Counted from the first letter of the stretch, positions 1 through 7,140 are shown. The stretch: DNA of 11,759 nt from Sulfurovum sp. (GCA_020719895.1 DYPM01000055.1:1-11759); one strand, 5' to 3'. The notes: a model not told the origin generated them from the sequence alone. Made by a program: numbers and translations.

Positions 1-1
1 A

Positions 2-439
2 GATAAACTACTCCTTTCAAGTAAAGCTTTTAATCCAATTTTGACAAAAATGTAATATGAAGAACTTATCATCACTGTTTTTGCTGGATATATTATAGTG
101 GTAGTGAGTAGTCTTCTTGGAGTTGCAGGGGGAGAACTTATCATCCCTACTATTATTTTGATTTATGGAGTTGATATCAAACTTGCAGGAACGCTCTCTT
201 TGATGGTGAGTATCCCAACTATTTTAATCTCTTTATATAAACATTATCGAAATAACAGATTAGAAGTCATTACACACAATAACACTTTTTTACTCTATAT
301 GATAGGGGGAACTTTTGTTGGAAGTTATTTAGGAAGTTTAGCTGTTGGTGTAATGAACAGTTATTGGTTGGAGATATTTTTAGCTGGATTACTCCTGATT
401 TCAGCAGTGAAGATGAAATATTTAAAAGGAAAGGATTAG
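2..439 (+). pseudogene. TauE/SafE (TSUP) family membrane transporter, 3' part, with an in-frame stop
   Basis: This is the C-terminal part of a multi-pass inner-membrane protein of the TauE/SafE family, whose members export sulfite, sulfonates or related anions. The glycine-rich element LLGVAGGELIIPT, followed by three further hydrophobic segments and a short basic tail, is typical of the second half of the family repeat. The gene begins before the window. The same frame reads from base 2 but meets a TAA at 53-55, just before a hydrophobic stretch (bases 56-97) that should belong to the same membrane segment. A GTG at 98 could restart translation but would cut that segment, so I call a broken gene or a sequencing error. 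The stop at 437-439 is 3 bases before the modD-type start, so the two were probably one operon. The transported substrate is unknown. Confidence 0.6.
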
Positions 440-442
440 AAA

Positions 443-1278
443 ATGGATTTATTATTGGAAGATAGTGGTTATTTTGATTTGACCACTTTTGGGCTTGGGA
501 TTGGAGATACTCTTGGGAGTATGAGTTTTGCACCAAAAGGGGAGATAATCTTAAGTGGGTGTGATGAAGTGGAAACAATCCTCAAAGAATGTGGATTGAA
601 ATACAAATTTTTCAAAAAAAATGGGGAAAAAGTAGCTTCAAAAGAAAAAATTTTGGAGTGTAGTGGAGATGCTACATCACTTCATAAAGCTTGGAAAATA
701 TCCCAAAATAGTTTGGAATATATGAGTGGAATCGCCACTTATACAGAGAAAATGACCCAAATTGCCCACAAAAGCAACCCAAATATAGTTATAGCAACCA
801 CAAGGAAAAATTTTCCTGGATGCAAAGAGTTGATGCTCAAAGCTGTGATGGATGGTGGTGGAGTGGCTCACAGAATTGGATTGTTTGATTCGATTTTGGT
901 TTTTAAAGAGCATTTAGAATTTTTTTCCAATAAAGCTGAATTAGAAAACGGTTTGAAAAATATCAAAAACAAATTTTTAGAAAAAAGATAGCTGTAGAGG
1001 TTGATAACTACGAGGAAGCGAGCTACTTTGCCTCTTTGGGTGCTGATATTTTGCAGTGTGAAAAGATGGATTTTGAAGAACTTACAAAATGTGTGAGTTT
1101 GAAAAAAAGTTATCCCCATTTGCTTTTATCTGCAACGGGTGGCATAACCTTAGAAAATATCGACCAATACGCCAAAACAGGCGTCGATTTCATAGTGACA
1201 TCATCGCCATACCACGCTAAGCCAACCGATATAAAAGTGAAGATGAAAGCCGACAAGCCGTGGCTTTATATAAATTGA
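443..1278 (+). pseudogene. modD: ModD-type (NadC-like) phosphoribosyltransferase, split by a frameshift
   Basis: The two pieces together (443-991 and a second frame running to 1278) give a protein of about 278 residues, the usual size of ModD, a relative of quinolinate phosphoribosyltransferase (NadC) often encoded near molybdate transport genes; its true reaction is not settled. Visible NadC-type elements are DLTT near residue 12, ATTRK at 118-122, GGGVAHRIGLFDS at 138-150, then in the second frame AVEVDNYEEA, GADILQCEKM and SATGGITLENI. The first frame ends at TAG 989-991 right after a run of six A (981-986); reading one base back there gives an uninterrupted family match (FLEK-KIAVEVD), so one A appears to be missing. 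The start has a strong AGGAAAGGA ribosome site 7 bases upstream. It is either a real pseudogene or a homopolymer error. The link to molybdenum here is only by family. Confidence 0.75.
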
Positions 1279-1279
1279 G

Positions 1280-1388
1280 CGGACTAAGCAAATAGACTGC
1301 TTCACTTTGTTCACAATGGTAAGGTGCCGTCATTGCGAGGCTTGGAACAAACCGTGGCAATCTAAATAATGTTTATTCAGAGGTCTCA
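1280..1388. repeat. Degenerate copy of a palindromic MITE-like repeat
   Basis: This stretch aligns end to end, in opposite orientation, with the better-preserved element at 11259-11369. The core at 1294-1363 keeps about three quarters identity, including the shared blocks TGCTTCACTTTGTTC and CGTCATTGCGAGGCTT. The right end (GTTTATTCAGAGGTCTCA) still resembles the terminal repeat GTTTTTAGAGGTTCCC, whereas the left end has lost most of its match. It starts at the modD stop codon and fills the gap before the rpsF promoter. Its palindromic nature could let it act as a transcription terminator for the upstream operon, but no T-run follows. The ends are approximate. Confidence 0.7.
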
Positions 1389-1451
1389 ATTAGCATCAAA
1401 GATAAAAATGGCTACAGGCGATTTTAAAAGGCGTTTCAAAGAACTAAAAGA

Positions 1452-1457
1452 TATAAT
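1452..1457 (+). promoter_or_regulatory. Putative -10 box of the rpsF-ssb-rpsR operon
   Basis: A perfect TATAAT lies 76 bases upstream of the rpsF start, in an AT-rich stretch with no clear -35 hexamer. The absence of a -35 box is usual for housekeeping promoters in Campylobacterota. The transcript would start near 1464, leaving a leader of about 70 bases. It is the best promoter match between the repeat at 1280-1388 and rpsF. Confidence 0.5.
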
Positions 1458-1475
1458 TTCTGTTCCAAAATTCTT

Positions 1476-1508
1476 GCTCATGTTTTTGGAGTCATTTATG
1501 ACATGGGC
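1476..1508 (+). promoter_or_regulatory. Bulged hairpin in the rpsF leader, possible S6:S18 autoregulatory site
   Basis: GCTCAT (1476-1481) can pair with ATGGGC (1503-1508), including one G-T pair, and GTCA (1491-1494) with TGAC (1499-1502) around a TTTA loop. This leaves a 9-base bulge (1482-1490) on the left side. The structure ends 11 bases before the AAGGA ribosome site. In other bacteria the S6:S18 pair binds a structured motif in its own mRNA leader, recognised partly by a CCG triplet; I do not see that triplet placed in this hairpin, so the role is conjecture. An ATG at 1503 in frame with rpsF lies inside the stem and is unlikely to be the real start. Confidence 0.3.
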
Positions 1509-1532
1509 TATCAAACCAAAAGGAACACTTCA

Positions 1533-2078
1533 ATGAACCGTTATGAGACACTTTTTGTGCTAAAACCAACTCTTACTGACGAGGAGACAACAGCACAAAT
1601 AACAAAAATTACCGACGTACTTCATAAGCAAAATGCAGAACTTCTTGCAACTGATCTTATGGGCATGAGAAAATTAGCGTACACCGTTGAAAAACAAAAT
1701 AGAGGATACTATACCGTTCTCTACTACAAAACACACGGAAGTACGATTGCAGAAATCGAAAGAAATCTTAGAATCAACGAAGAGGTTATTAAATTTTTGA
1801 CCATCAAGTTTGATAACACCAAGGAGATCAAACAGTTTAATAAAATTGTTGATTCAATCACTCAAAAATCAAAACACATCCCTGCTCCAATTGAAACAAA
1901 ACCAATTCAAGAGAGTGAATCAATTGAAACAAAACCGATTCAAGAGAGTGAATCAATTGAAACAAAACCGATTCAAGAGAGTGAATCAAATGAAAATATT
2001 GAAGCAACAGAAGAGACTAAAATAGTCCAAGAGATCAATACAGAAGCTCAGACCGTAGAAAGTCCAATCGAAGCGTAA
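1533..2078 (+). CDS. rpsF: 30S ribosomal protein S6, with a long repeat-bearing acidic tail
   Basis: S6 binds S18 on the platform of the small ribosomal subunit. The N-terminal part (residues 1 to about 100) is a normal S6 fold: it begins MNRYETLFVLKP and contains DLMGMRKLAYTVEKQNRGYY and the NLRINEEVIKFLTIKF region. I place the start at the ATG at 1533 because AAGGA lies at 1520-1524 with good spacing and homologous proteins begin at this methionine; the in-frame ATG at 1503 lacks such a site. At 181 residues the protein is much longer than the usual 95-140. The extra C-terminal tail (about residue 118 on) contains three IETKPIQESES repeats and ends in a Glu/Thr-rich, probably disordered segment. 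It is the first gene of the rpsF-ssb-rpsR operon, 21 bases before ssb. Confidence 0.96.
   Translation: MNRYETLFVLKPTLTDEETTAQITKITDVLHKQNAELLATDLMGMRKLAYTVEKQNRGYYTVLYYKTHGSTIAEIERNLRINEEVIKFLTIKFDNTKEIKQFNKIVDSITQKSKHIPAPIETKPIQESESIETKPIQESESIETKPIQESESNENIEATEETKIVQEINTEAQTVESPIEA
1888..1986 (+). repeat. Three 33-bp tandem repeats inside rpsF
   Basis: Units at 1888-1920, 1921-1953 and 1954-1986 are nearly identical: the second and third match exactly and the first differs at one base (CCAATT against CCGATT). Each encodes the 11-residue unit IETKPIQESES. Because 33 is divisible by three, gain or loss of units would change the tail length of S6 without breaking the frame. The near identity suggests recent duplication. 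Confidence 0.95.
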
Positions 2079-2099
2079 TCGTTCACAAAGGAGCGACCT

Positions 2100-2615
2100 A
2101 TGTACAATAAAGTTATTTTGGCAGGAAACCTCACCAGAGATATTGAAATACACTATTCTCAAGGGGGTATTGCTATTGGCAAAACAGGCATTGCAACCAA
2201 TCGCAAATACAAATCTCAAACAGGTGAACAAAAAGAGGAGGTGATGTTTATCGACCTCGTATTTTTTGGAAGAACTGCTGAAATCGCCAACCAGTACTTA
2301 CGCAAAGGAAGCAAAGTTTTGGTGGATGGAAAATTGACATTAGAGCAGTGGACAGCACAAGATGGAAGCAAAAAGAGCAAACACTCCGTCACGGTGGAAA
2401 ATCTTCAGATGATTGGAAGCAAGGAAGAGAACAGGGTTGGTGGTAGTGATTATCCGCAAAACGCCAATACCTCTTTCTCGTCTCAAGATAGCTATAAAGC
2501 ACCTACATCAGGATATAACTCTCCCACATCTTCTGCAACAAACCCTGATTATGTCAAAGAAAAGCCCGTAAATATCCCAGTAATAGACATCGATGAAGAT
2601 GAAATACCATTTTAG
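2100..2615 (+). CDS. ssb: Single-stranded DNA-binding protein
   Basis: SSB coats single-stranded DNA in replication, recombination and repair and recruits partner enzymes. Residues 1-106 are the OB-fold domain: it starts MYNKVILAGNLTRDIE and includes FIDLVFFGRTAEIANQYLRKGSKV and the aromatic-bearing strand GKLTLEQWTAQDG. A Ser/Asn/Thr/Pro-rich linker follows (about 107-160). The protein ends in the acidic tip DIDEDEIPF, the canonical partner-binding peptide. At 171 residues it has normal length. AAAGGAG at 2087-2093, 6 bases before the ATG, is a strong ribosome site. Its place between rpsF and rpsR is the conserved bacterial arrangement, so it is co-expressed with ribosomal proteins. Confidence 0.97.
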   Translation: MYNKVILAGNLTRDIEIHYSQGGIAIGKTGIATNRKYKSQTGEQKEEVMFIDLVFFGRTAEIANQYLRKGSKVLVDGKLTLEQWTAQDGSKKSKHSVTVENLQMIGSKEENRVGGSDYPQNANTSFSSQDSYKAPTSGYNSPTSSATNPDYVKEKPVNIPVIDIDEDEIPF

Positions 2616-2624
2616 GAGAAACAA

Positions 2625-2888
2625 ATGATAGATAGAAAAAAATTTAAAAAAAGATACTGCAAATATTGCGAAGCAAAAATCGATTATGTCGATTACAAAG
2701 ATTTGAATCAACTCAAGTTTTCACTGAGTGAAAGATTTAAAATTATGCCAAGAAGACTCACAGGAAACTGTAAAAGACACCAAGAGTCTGTGACGATTGC
2801 AATCAAAAGAGCAAGACAAACAGCATTGATTCCATATATTGTGGATAGAAAAAATGTAGTTGATTCTCCATTTGAAATGATTCGATAG
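2625..2888 (+). CDS. rpsR: 30S ribosomal protein S18, zinc-ribbon form
   Basis: S18 pairs with S6 on the 30S platform. The 87-residue protein carries the hallmark core: YKDLNQLKFSLSERFKIMPRRLTGNC, then IKRARQTALIPY. It keeps C12, C15, C49 and H52, which fits the metal-binding 'C+' version of S18 rather than the cysteine-less version found in many bacteria. TAGGAG at 2613-2618, overlapping the ssb stop codon, is the ribosome site, so translation is closely linked to ssb. It is the last gene of the operon. Confidence 0.96.
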   Translation: MIDRKKFKKRYCKYCEAKIDYVDYKDLNQLKFSLSERFKIMPRRLTGNCKRHQESVTIAIKRARQTALIPYIVDRKNVVDSPFEMIR

Positions 2889-2941
2889 TCAAAATCGTCA
2901 AACAAAAAGAATCTTCCAAAAACCAATCGCCAAAGAGTTAA

Positions 2942-3051
2942 TAGAGTTCTTACAAAAAACTCTAAGCACAAACTACGTGATATGGTTCAATCGCCCTCCT
3001 CTCTCCACTTGGAGAGCGTTTCTGCTAAATGGTAACAAAAAAATTACCATT
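2942..3051. terminator. Spacer after rpsR with three hairpins; candidate terminators
   Basis: Three inverted repeats follow one another. TAGAGTT (2942-2948) pairs with AACTCTA (2958-2964); CTCTCC (3001-3006) with GGAGAG (3011-3016) around ACTT; and AATGGTAA (3028-3035) with TTACCATT (3044-3051) around CAAAAAAA. The second is followed by CGTTTCT, the nearest thing to a T-rich tail. None is a textbook intrinsic terminator. One of them probably ends the rpsF-ssb-rpsR transcript, and the third is close enough to the next promoter to be an operator instead. I see no gene in 2889-3120. Confidence 0.35.
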
Positions 3052-3086
3052 CTACACTCCAACTCGCTAATCTTCTTTTCTTTTGT

Positions 3087-3092
3087 TATAAT
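3087..3092 (+). promoter_or_regulatory. Putative -10 box for the M30-like lipoprotein gene
   Basis: TATAAT, preceded by TG two bases upstream (TGTTATAAT), lies 34 bases before the ATG at 3121. A T-rich stretch precedes it. The leader would be about 20 bases, starting near 3099, which makes the alternative ATG at 3109 an unlikely start. Confidence 0.5.
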
Positions 3093-3120
3093 CTGATTTA
3101 TTTTCAAAATGGAGAAAATC

Positions 3121-4839
3121 ATGAGATACTTTGCCTATTTTTTTGTACTCGCTTTAACTTTTATCGGATGCACTCCGCCAACACAGACAGCGAAACCCAC
3201 CACTACTCCAATCAGTTGTAATGGTACAAATACAAAATCCATCAACGTGGACGAAACTACAGTCACCAGCTTAGGAAAAGGAGAGTGCGTCGATGCTGAT
3301 ATCTATATCAATGGTCAACCCAAAGATCTCTATGTTCTTTTGAGTAATTACAGCAGTACCACAATCGATACCAGCAGTGAAGTTTTTCACTCTAAACAAA
3401 TCGCTTCATCCATCTCTAAACTTCTGCTACAACACAAAGAACTCGCAGAGAGTCCTTTAAAACACTCTTCCAAAAATAGAGACTTCTTAACATCTTTTCA
3501 AGAACACAACACCTCCACTATTTCACCGACAAGACAACAAAAAAGTTTCCCCACAAAACAAAAAAGCGTCGTAGGTGACACTTTCAACTTTTGTACCGAT
3601 GTCAATGATAATAGCTCATACTCATGTGCACGCTACTCACAAGCAACTGCTCGAAGTACAATCAACAGAGTTAGCACAAGTTATGGTTCAAAATCACTTG
3701 TGGTTTGGGTCTCTAATGACAGCTTTAGTGGTTCAGGATGCACAAAATCTTCCTGCGTCACACAAGAGATGGTTGATTTTTTGGCACAAAGTTTTCTCAA
3801 ATCAGGAAGTGATAATGACATCTACGACTGGGACACAAGCCTCTATGGTGAAGAGTGGGGAAGTGATACTAATGGCATAAGTGGTCTTATCAATGCAGAT
3901 GATACGATTCATATTTTGGTGACCGATATCGACAATGACAACCGTACTGATGGTGGCGTTATCGGCTTTTTTTGGGCAAAAGACAACTACACCAAAAGCG
4001 AAGTGGCAGGCTCTAATGAAAAAATTATGTTCTACATTGACTCAATACTCTTCTCGCAAAAAGATGGAATTACATGGGAGAGTACAGACTTTTTCCCACG
4101 AGAATTGATCTCAACTCTTGCTCATGAGTTTGTCCATATGATTCAGTTTTATCAAAGAGATGTACTGCTTCTCTCTCCAAGCCAAAGAAATGAAACCAAA
4201 ACATGGATTTATGAAATGATGGCAGAGGCCACCGAAGATCTTGTCGCTACAAAAATCAAACACACGGGTTCACGAGGTGTCACATATACCGATGGAGGTG
4301 CGGGAGATTCGCTCAATACAGAAGGTAGATATCCTGCATTTAACGATACAAACACCTACTCTCTTACCGATTGGTTAGGACATGTTGAAAACTACTCTCA
4401 CGTCAATGCTTTTGGTGCTTTTTTGACACGTAATTATGGCGGTGCAAAAGTGCTACACGACATGATGTATAGTCCTTATATTGATGAGCAGTGCGTCGTC
4501 AATGCAGTCAATCAATCTGCACAAGGAGGCGATAAAACTTTTGATGATCTTCTCTCTGAGTGGGGCGTTGCTGTGATGCTTTCGGATATAGAGTCGCCAA
4601 ACAATCTACCTACTTATAACACAGGAGATTTTACATCGACCACTTATAATGCAATCACCTATCAGTTGGGATCTGTAAACTTCTTCAACTATTTCCCTGC
4701 ACCTTCTATATACACGACTCTCAATGATGTCAATCCTCAAGCCAACTACTACTACAAAGTAGGAAGTAATCTCTCTGGATATATCAATATCAATCTCAAA
4801 CTAAGCACCAATACAGAAGCAACACTAATAGCCAAATAA
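3121..4839 (+). CDS. Outer-membrane lipoprotein with an M30-like zinc metallopeptidase domain
   Basis: Probably a secreted zinc peptidase anchored by lipid. Residues 1-17 are a lipoprotein signal ending TFIGC with the acylated Cys at 17; Thr follows, so the outer membrane is expected. Residues 18 to about 150 are a low-complexity Ser/Thr region. The catalytic part contains AHEFVHMIQF with the zinc-binding HEFVH at 335-339, followed by WIYEMMAEATED, where E365 is the likely third zinc ligand. This spacing and the preceding segments (HILVTDIDNDN, IGFFWAKDNY, MFYIDS) resemble the M30 (hyicolysin-like) family. DIDNDNRTD at 269-277 has the D-x-D-x-D-x-x-x-D pattern of a calcium-binding loop. I prefer the ATG at 3121 over 3109 because GGAG lies 7 bases before it. 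The gene stands alone with its own promoter and converges on the methyltransferase gene with 5 bases between them. The substrate is unknown. Confidence 0.75.
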   Translation: MRYFAYFFVLALTFIGCTPPTQTAKPTTTPISCNGTNTKSINVDETTVTSLGKGECVDADIYINGQPKDLYVLLSNYSSTTIDTSSEVFHSKQIASSISKLLLQHKELAESPLKHSSKNRDFLTSFQEHNTSTISPTRQQKSFPTKQKSVVGDTFNFCTDVNDNSSYSCARYSQATARSTINRVSTSYGSKSLVVWVSNDSFSGSGCTKSSCVTQEMVDFLAQSFLKSGSDNDIYDWDTSLYGEEWGSDTNGISGLINADDTIHILVTDIDNDNRTDGGVIGFFWAKDNYTKSEVAGSNEKIMFYIDSILFSQKDGITWESTDFFPRELISTLAHEFVHMIQFYQRDVLLLSPSQRNETKTWIYEMMAEATEDLVATKIKHTGSRGVTYTDGGAGDSLNTEGRYPAFNDTNTYSLTDWLGHVENYSHVNAFGAFLTRNYGGAKVLHDMMYSPYIDEQCVVNAVNQSAQGGDKTFDDLLSEWGVAVMLSDIESPNNLPTYNTGDFTSTTYNAITYQLGSVNFFNYFPAPSIYTTLNDVNPQANYYYKVGSNLSGYININLKLSTNTEATLIAK

Positions 4840-4844
4840 AGCTA

Positions 4845-5558
4845 TCAATGTGATGCTTTTTGCATGACGATAAACTCTTTATCGGCTTTTCCCAAATCAT
4901 ACAAAGAGAGACTCTCTTTGCGTACAAACTTCAATCTCTTGTGCTGTTTGAAAAGATGAATAGGATGGAAATACTGTCTAATCTCTTGTTGTGATTTGCG
5001 ATAGAGTCCATTGGTATCTTCAAAAAGAGTAATTTGCATACTATATTCGTTGGATTCAAAATCACTTTCAACCGCCACAAAACGCTTCGTATCTTCTGCT
5101 ATAAATGCTCCAACTGCCACCTGTTCAAATCCAAAAAGTGTATTGATATCAAACACAAAAAAACCATCTTCATTGAGATGATCTGCAACACACGAAAGAA
5201 AATTATCCAAATTCTTAGGAGAAAGATAATTTACCATATCAAAAACTGCCGTGACAAGATCAAAACGTCCTTCTAATTTACAAAGATCAATACAGTGTGC
5301 ATCAATACCTCGATATTGGGTTCGCTCCACCATCACAGGACTCAAATCGATTCCTTGAAGTATCTCCAAACTATTGGTATTTTTAAGTTGCTCCAAAAAA
5401 GCTCCAGAACCACATCCTACATCCAAAAGTGAGTGCGGTTGTATCAATTTTACTTCGTTTTGATAGCGAGTATAAAGTGCAATCACCGCCTCTTCGATTC
5501 CCAATAAATCTTCTACTTTGGCGTAAAGATCCAGTGATTTTGGACTATTGATTTCCAT
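4845..5558 (-). CDS. Class I SAM-dependent methyltransferase
   Basis: A soluble methyltransferase of about 237 residues with unknown substrate. Motif I, LLDVGCGSGAFL, near residue 45 is the SAM-binding glycine loop; GIDLSPVMVE is the strand with the ribose-binding acidic residue; FDLVTAVFDMVNYL is motif IV; and DGFFVFDINT matches the following strand of the Rossmann-like fold. The C-terminal part (about 160-237) resembles the extra sheet of small-molecule methyltransferases. It overlaps the 3' end of hisG by 14 bases when the ATG at 5558 is used; a TTG at 5564 would add two residues. No clear ribosome site precedes either, so translation is probably coupled to hisG. It is the last gene of the minus-strand cluster. 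A link to histidine synthesis is not supported by anything but position. Confidence 0.85.
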   Translation of the reverse strand: MEINSPKSLDLYAKVEDLLGIEEAVIALYTRYQNEVKLIQPHSLLDVGCGSGAFLEQLKNTNSLEILQGIDLSPVMVERTQYRGIDAHCIDLCKLEGRFDLVTAVFDMVNYLSPKNLDNFLSCVADHLNEDGFFVFDINTLFGFEQVAVGAFIAEDTKRFVAVESDFESNEYSMQITLFEDTNGLYRKSQQEIRQYFHPIHLFKQHKRLKFVRKESLSLYDLGKADKEFIVMQKASH

Positions 5559-6168
5559 TTTCAACGACCATTTTAATCTTCTCGTAGAGTCTAAAAATTT
5601 CCTCTTTTTTGGAGTAGTAGCTGTTTTGATTGGCTATCAAATGTGCTGAAGAGTCCATTATCACCTCTGCGACCTTGAGTCCATTTTCACGCATAGTATT
5701 TCCAGTCTCGACAATATCTACAATCGCATCTGCCAAACCTACAAGAGGAGCAAGTTCAATTGAGCCGTAGAGCTTGACTACTTCCACTCCGATCGCTTTG
5801 GTTGCAAAGTAGTTTTTAGTGATATTTACCATTTTTGTTGCGACTTTGATATTTGGTCTTGACCAATCCAACTCATCTTCGTTTCTAATACCGATTGCGA
5901 CTTTACATTTACCCAAACGCATATCCAAAAGACGGATAATATCCAACTCTTTTTCAGTGATCACATCAAGTCCGACTACACCAATATCAGCAACTCCATG
6001 CTCTACATACGTTGGCACATCTTGATTGCGTACATCTAAAAAACGAAATCCTTCCCTATGAAGAATCAACTCTCGCCCTTCAAATCGAAAGGAACTTTGA
6101 AAAATTTCTCCAAAAATATCTAATGTCTGCTCTGCTATTCTGCCTTTTGGCAATGCTACGGTCAACAC
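5545..6168 (-). CDS. hisG: ATP phosphoribosyltransferase, short (HisZ-dependent) form
   Basis: Catalyses the first step of histidine synthesis, joining ATP and PRPP. The 207-residue protein begins LTVALPKGRIAEQ and has GVADIGVVGLDVI near 58-70, KVATKMVNITKNYF near 108-121 and the PRPP-binding loop DIVETGNTMRENGL at 151-164. It lacks the C-terminal regulatory domain of the long form, so by family knowledge it should need HisZ as partner for activity and feedback control by histidine; hisZ is not in this window. The start is GTG at 6168, preceded by AAAGGA with 6 bases spacing inside the end of coaX, and the two genes overlap by 7 bases. A TTG at 6165 is an alternative. It is co-transcribed with coaX and the methyltransferase gene. 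Confidence 0.95.
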   Translation of the reverse strand: MLTVALPKGRIAEQTLDIFGEIFQSSFRFEGRELILHREGFRFLDVRNQDVPTYVEHGVADIGVVGLDVITEKELDIIRLLDMRLGKCKVAIGIRNEDELDWSRPNIKVATKMVNITKNYFATKAIGVEVVKLYGSIELAPLVGLADAIVDIVETGNTMRENGLKVAEVIMDSSAHLIANQNSYYSKKEEIFRLYEKIKMVVENGNQ

Positions 6169-6803
6169 TCTTGATCCTTTATCACTTTATACATTCCATC
6201 AAACACCAATCGAGAATCATAAAAAGCATCCTCAAAAAAACCACTCAAAAGTTCTCCATCGCCACCTGTAATATAGAGAGGAAGATCACATCGATGTTTG
6301 TCAATTAACGCTTTAATGGAGCCGATTATACCATAGCTGATTGCGTCTTTGGTTGTACGAGGAAGAGTATCAAAAGAGACTTTTGGATTTAACTCACTTT
6401 GAAGTGCAGTTGAAATAGAAGCATAGCAAGAGAGCCAAGCCAAAATCCCAGGCAAAATAAATCCACCACAATAACACCCAGACTTCACAACATCTACCGT
6501 AATCGCCGAGCCAGCATCTACATAAAGCCCATCACCTCGACTCAAACATAACGCTTTGCGATCTACGCCCATCGTCTCATACGCACCACAAAGCACGATT
6601 TTTGGTGCGATATTGTGCCAATTTTTGATAGAAAAAAGCTCTTTCTCGAGACTTTGACAAACATTAATATAATAAACCCTCTCCTTGCGATACTCTCTCA
6701 GTGCCTCTTTGTGTGTAAGATGCCAAACCCTCACACCATCAAAAAGATGAAAACGTGTATTTCCAATATCAGCCAACACTATAGGTTTCTCTTCACAAAA
6801 CAT
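6162..6803 (-). CDS. coaX: Type III pantothenate kinase
   Basis: Phosphorylates pantothenate in the first step of coenzyme A synthesis. With the start at the ATG at 6803 the protein has 213 residues, normal for the type III enzyme. The actin-like ATPase fold motifs are visible: ADIGNTRFHLFDG (phosphate-1 loop, D12) near the N-terminus, GVDR at 79-82, YVDAGSAITVDVV with D96 (phosphate-2) and GGFILPG at 113-119. An open frame continues upstream to 6878, but these residues do not match the family and the fold normally begins just before DIGNT; GGAAGAGAG lies a few bases before 6803. It overlaps the preceding hypothetical gene by 11 bases and hisG by 7, suggesting coupled translation. Type III enzymes are generally not inhibited by CoA and prefer a monovalent cation, by family knowledge. 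Confidence 0.93.
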   Translation of the reverse strand: MFCEEKPIVLADIGNTRFHLFDGVRVWHLTHKEALREYRKERVYYINVCQSLEKELFSIKNWHNIAPKIVLCGAYETMGVDRKALCLSRGDGLYVDAGSAITVDVVKSGCYCGGFILPGILAWLSCYASISTALQSELNPKVSFDTLPRTTKDAISYGIIGSIKALIDKHRCDLPLYITGGDGELLSGFFEDAFYDSRLVFDGMYKVIKDQEC

Positions 6804-7140
6804 CGATACTCTCTTCCCACACTTTCCAGCCGTTCTCTTCAAATATTGCTTTAGCTTTAGAACAAAGCGGTGCATCAAGAATCAAATACTTTTTAGGAAT
6901 ATGTATCGTCTGATATTTTTCAAGCATCGCGTGAAGTGCGATAATCTCTTCTGCTTCTTTGCGTACGACTCTGCTCTTTTTGGCAATCACTATCACAATA
7001 GTGTAGTAGGATTTGAGATCTATACCCCAAAAAAGAGAAAGCTTTTTGCGACTCCCTAATATTTTTGGTGATATCTCATATAGCTGTTTTAAAATAAGAT
7101 GTTTTTTTTGCAAATACGCTACAAGCAACTTCATTTCCAT
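6793..7140 (-). CDS. Conserved-looking hypothetical protein between the recombinase gene and coaX
   Basis: I do not recognise this 115-residue protein. It has no signal peptide or membrane segment. It is basic in its first half (QKKHLILK, GSRKKLSLFWGID), has a hydrophobic strand YYTIVIVIAKKSR near the middle, then a helix RKEAEEIIALHAMLEKYQ and a C-terminal part LILDAPLCSKAKAIFEENGWKVWEE. The strand-helix-strand alternation suggests a small alpha/beta domain. It is translated in an overlap with the recombinase gene upstream (8 bases) and with coaX downstream (11 bases), which argues that it is a real gene. The ATG at 7140 is chosen because AGGA lies 11 bases upstream; an ATG at 7134 overlapping the recombinase stop as ATGA is also possible. 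It may be Campylobacterota-specific. Confidence 0.75.
   Translation of the reverse strand: MEMKLLVAYLQKKHLILKQLYEISPKILGSRKKLSLFWGIDLKSYYTIVIVIAKKSRVVRKEAEEIIALHAMLEKYQTIHIPKKYLILDAPLCSKAKAIFEENGWKVWEESIDVL

Noticed and set aside
980..991. Programmed -1 frameshifting in modD at the six-A run
   Set aside because: The heptamer AAAAAAG is present, but it is not in the phase needed for standard tandem slippage (zero-frame codons are GAA AAA AGA), and no obvious downstream pseudoknot was seen. A lost base is simpler.
1503..1532. Ten-residue N-terminal extension of S6 from the ATG at 1503
   Set aside because: The ATG at 1533 has a proper ribosome site and matches the family N-terminus; 1503 lies within a stem.
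1888..1986. CRISPR-like array
   Set aside because: The 33-bp units are directly adjacent without spacers and encode an in-frame peptide repeat in S6.
4840..4870. Bidirectional terminator between the peptidase and methyltransferase genes
   Set aside because: Only 5 bases separate the stop codons, and the short ATGC/GCAT hairpin nearby lies inside the methyltransferase coding region.
6804..6878. Longer N-terminus of CoaX reaching 6878
   Set aside because: It would overlap the upstream gene by 86 bases, and the added residues do not belong to the kinase fold.
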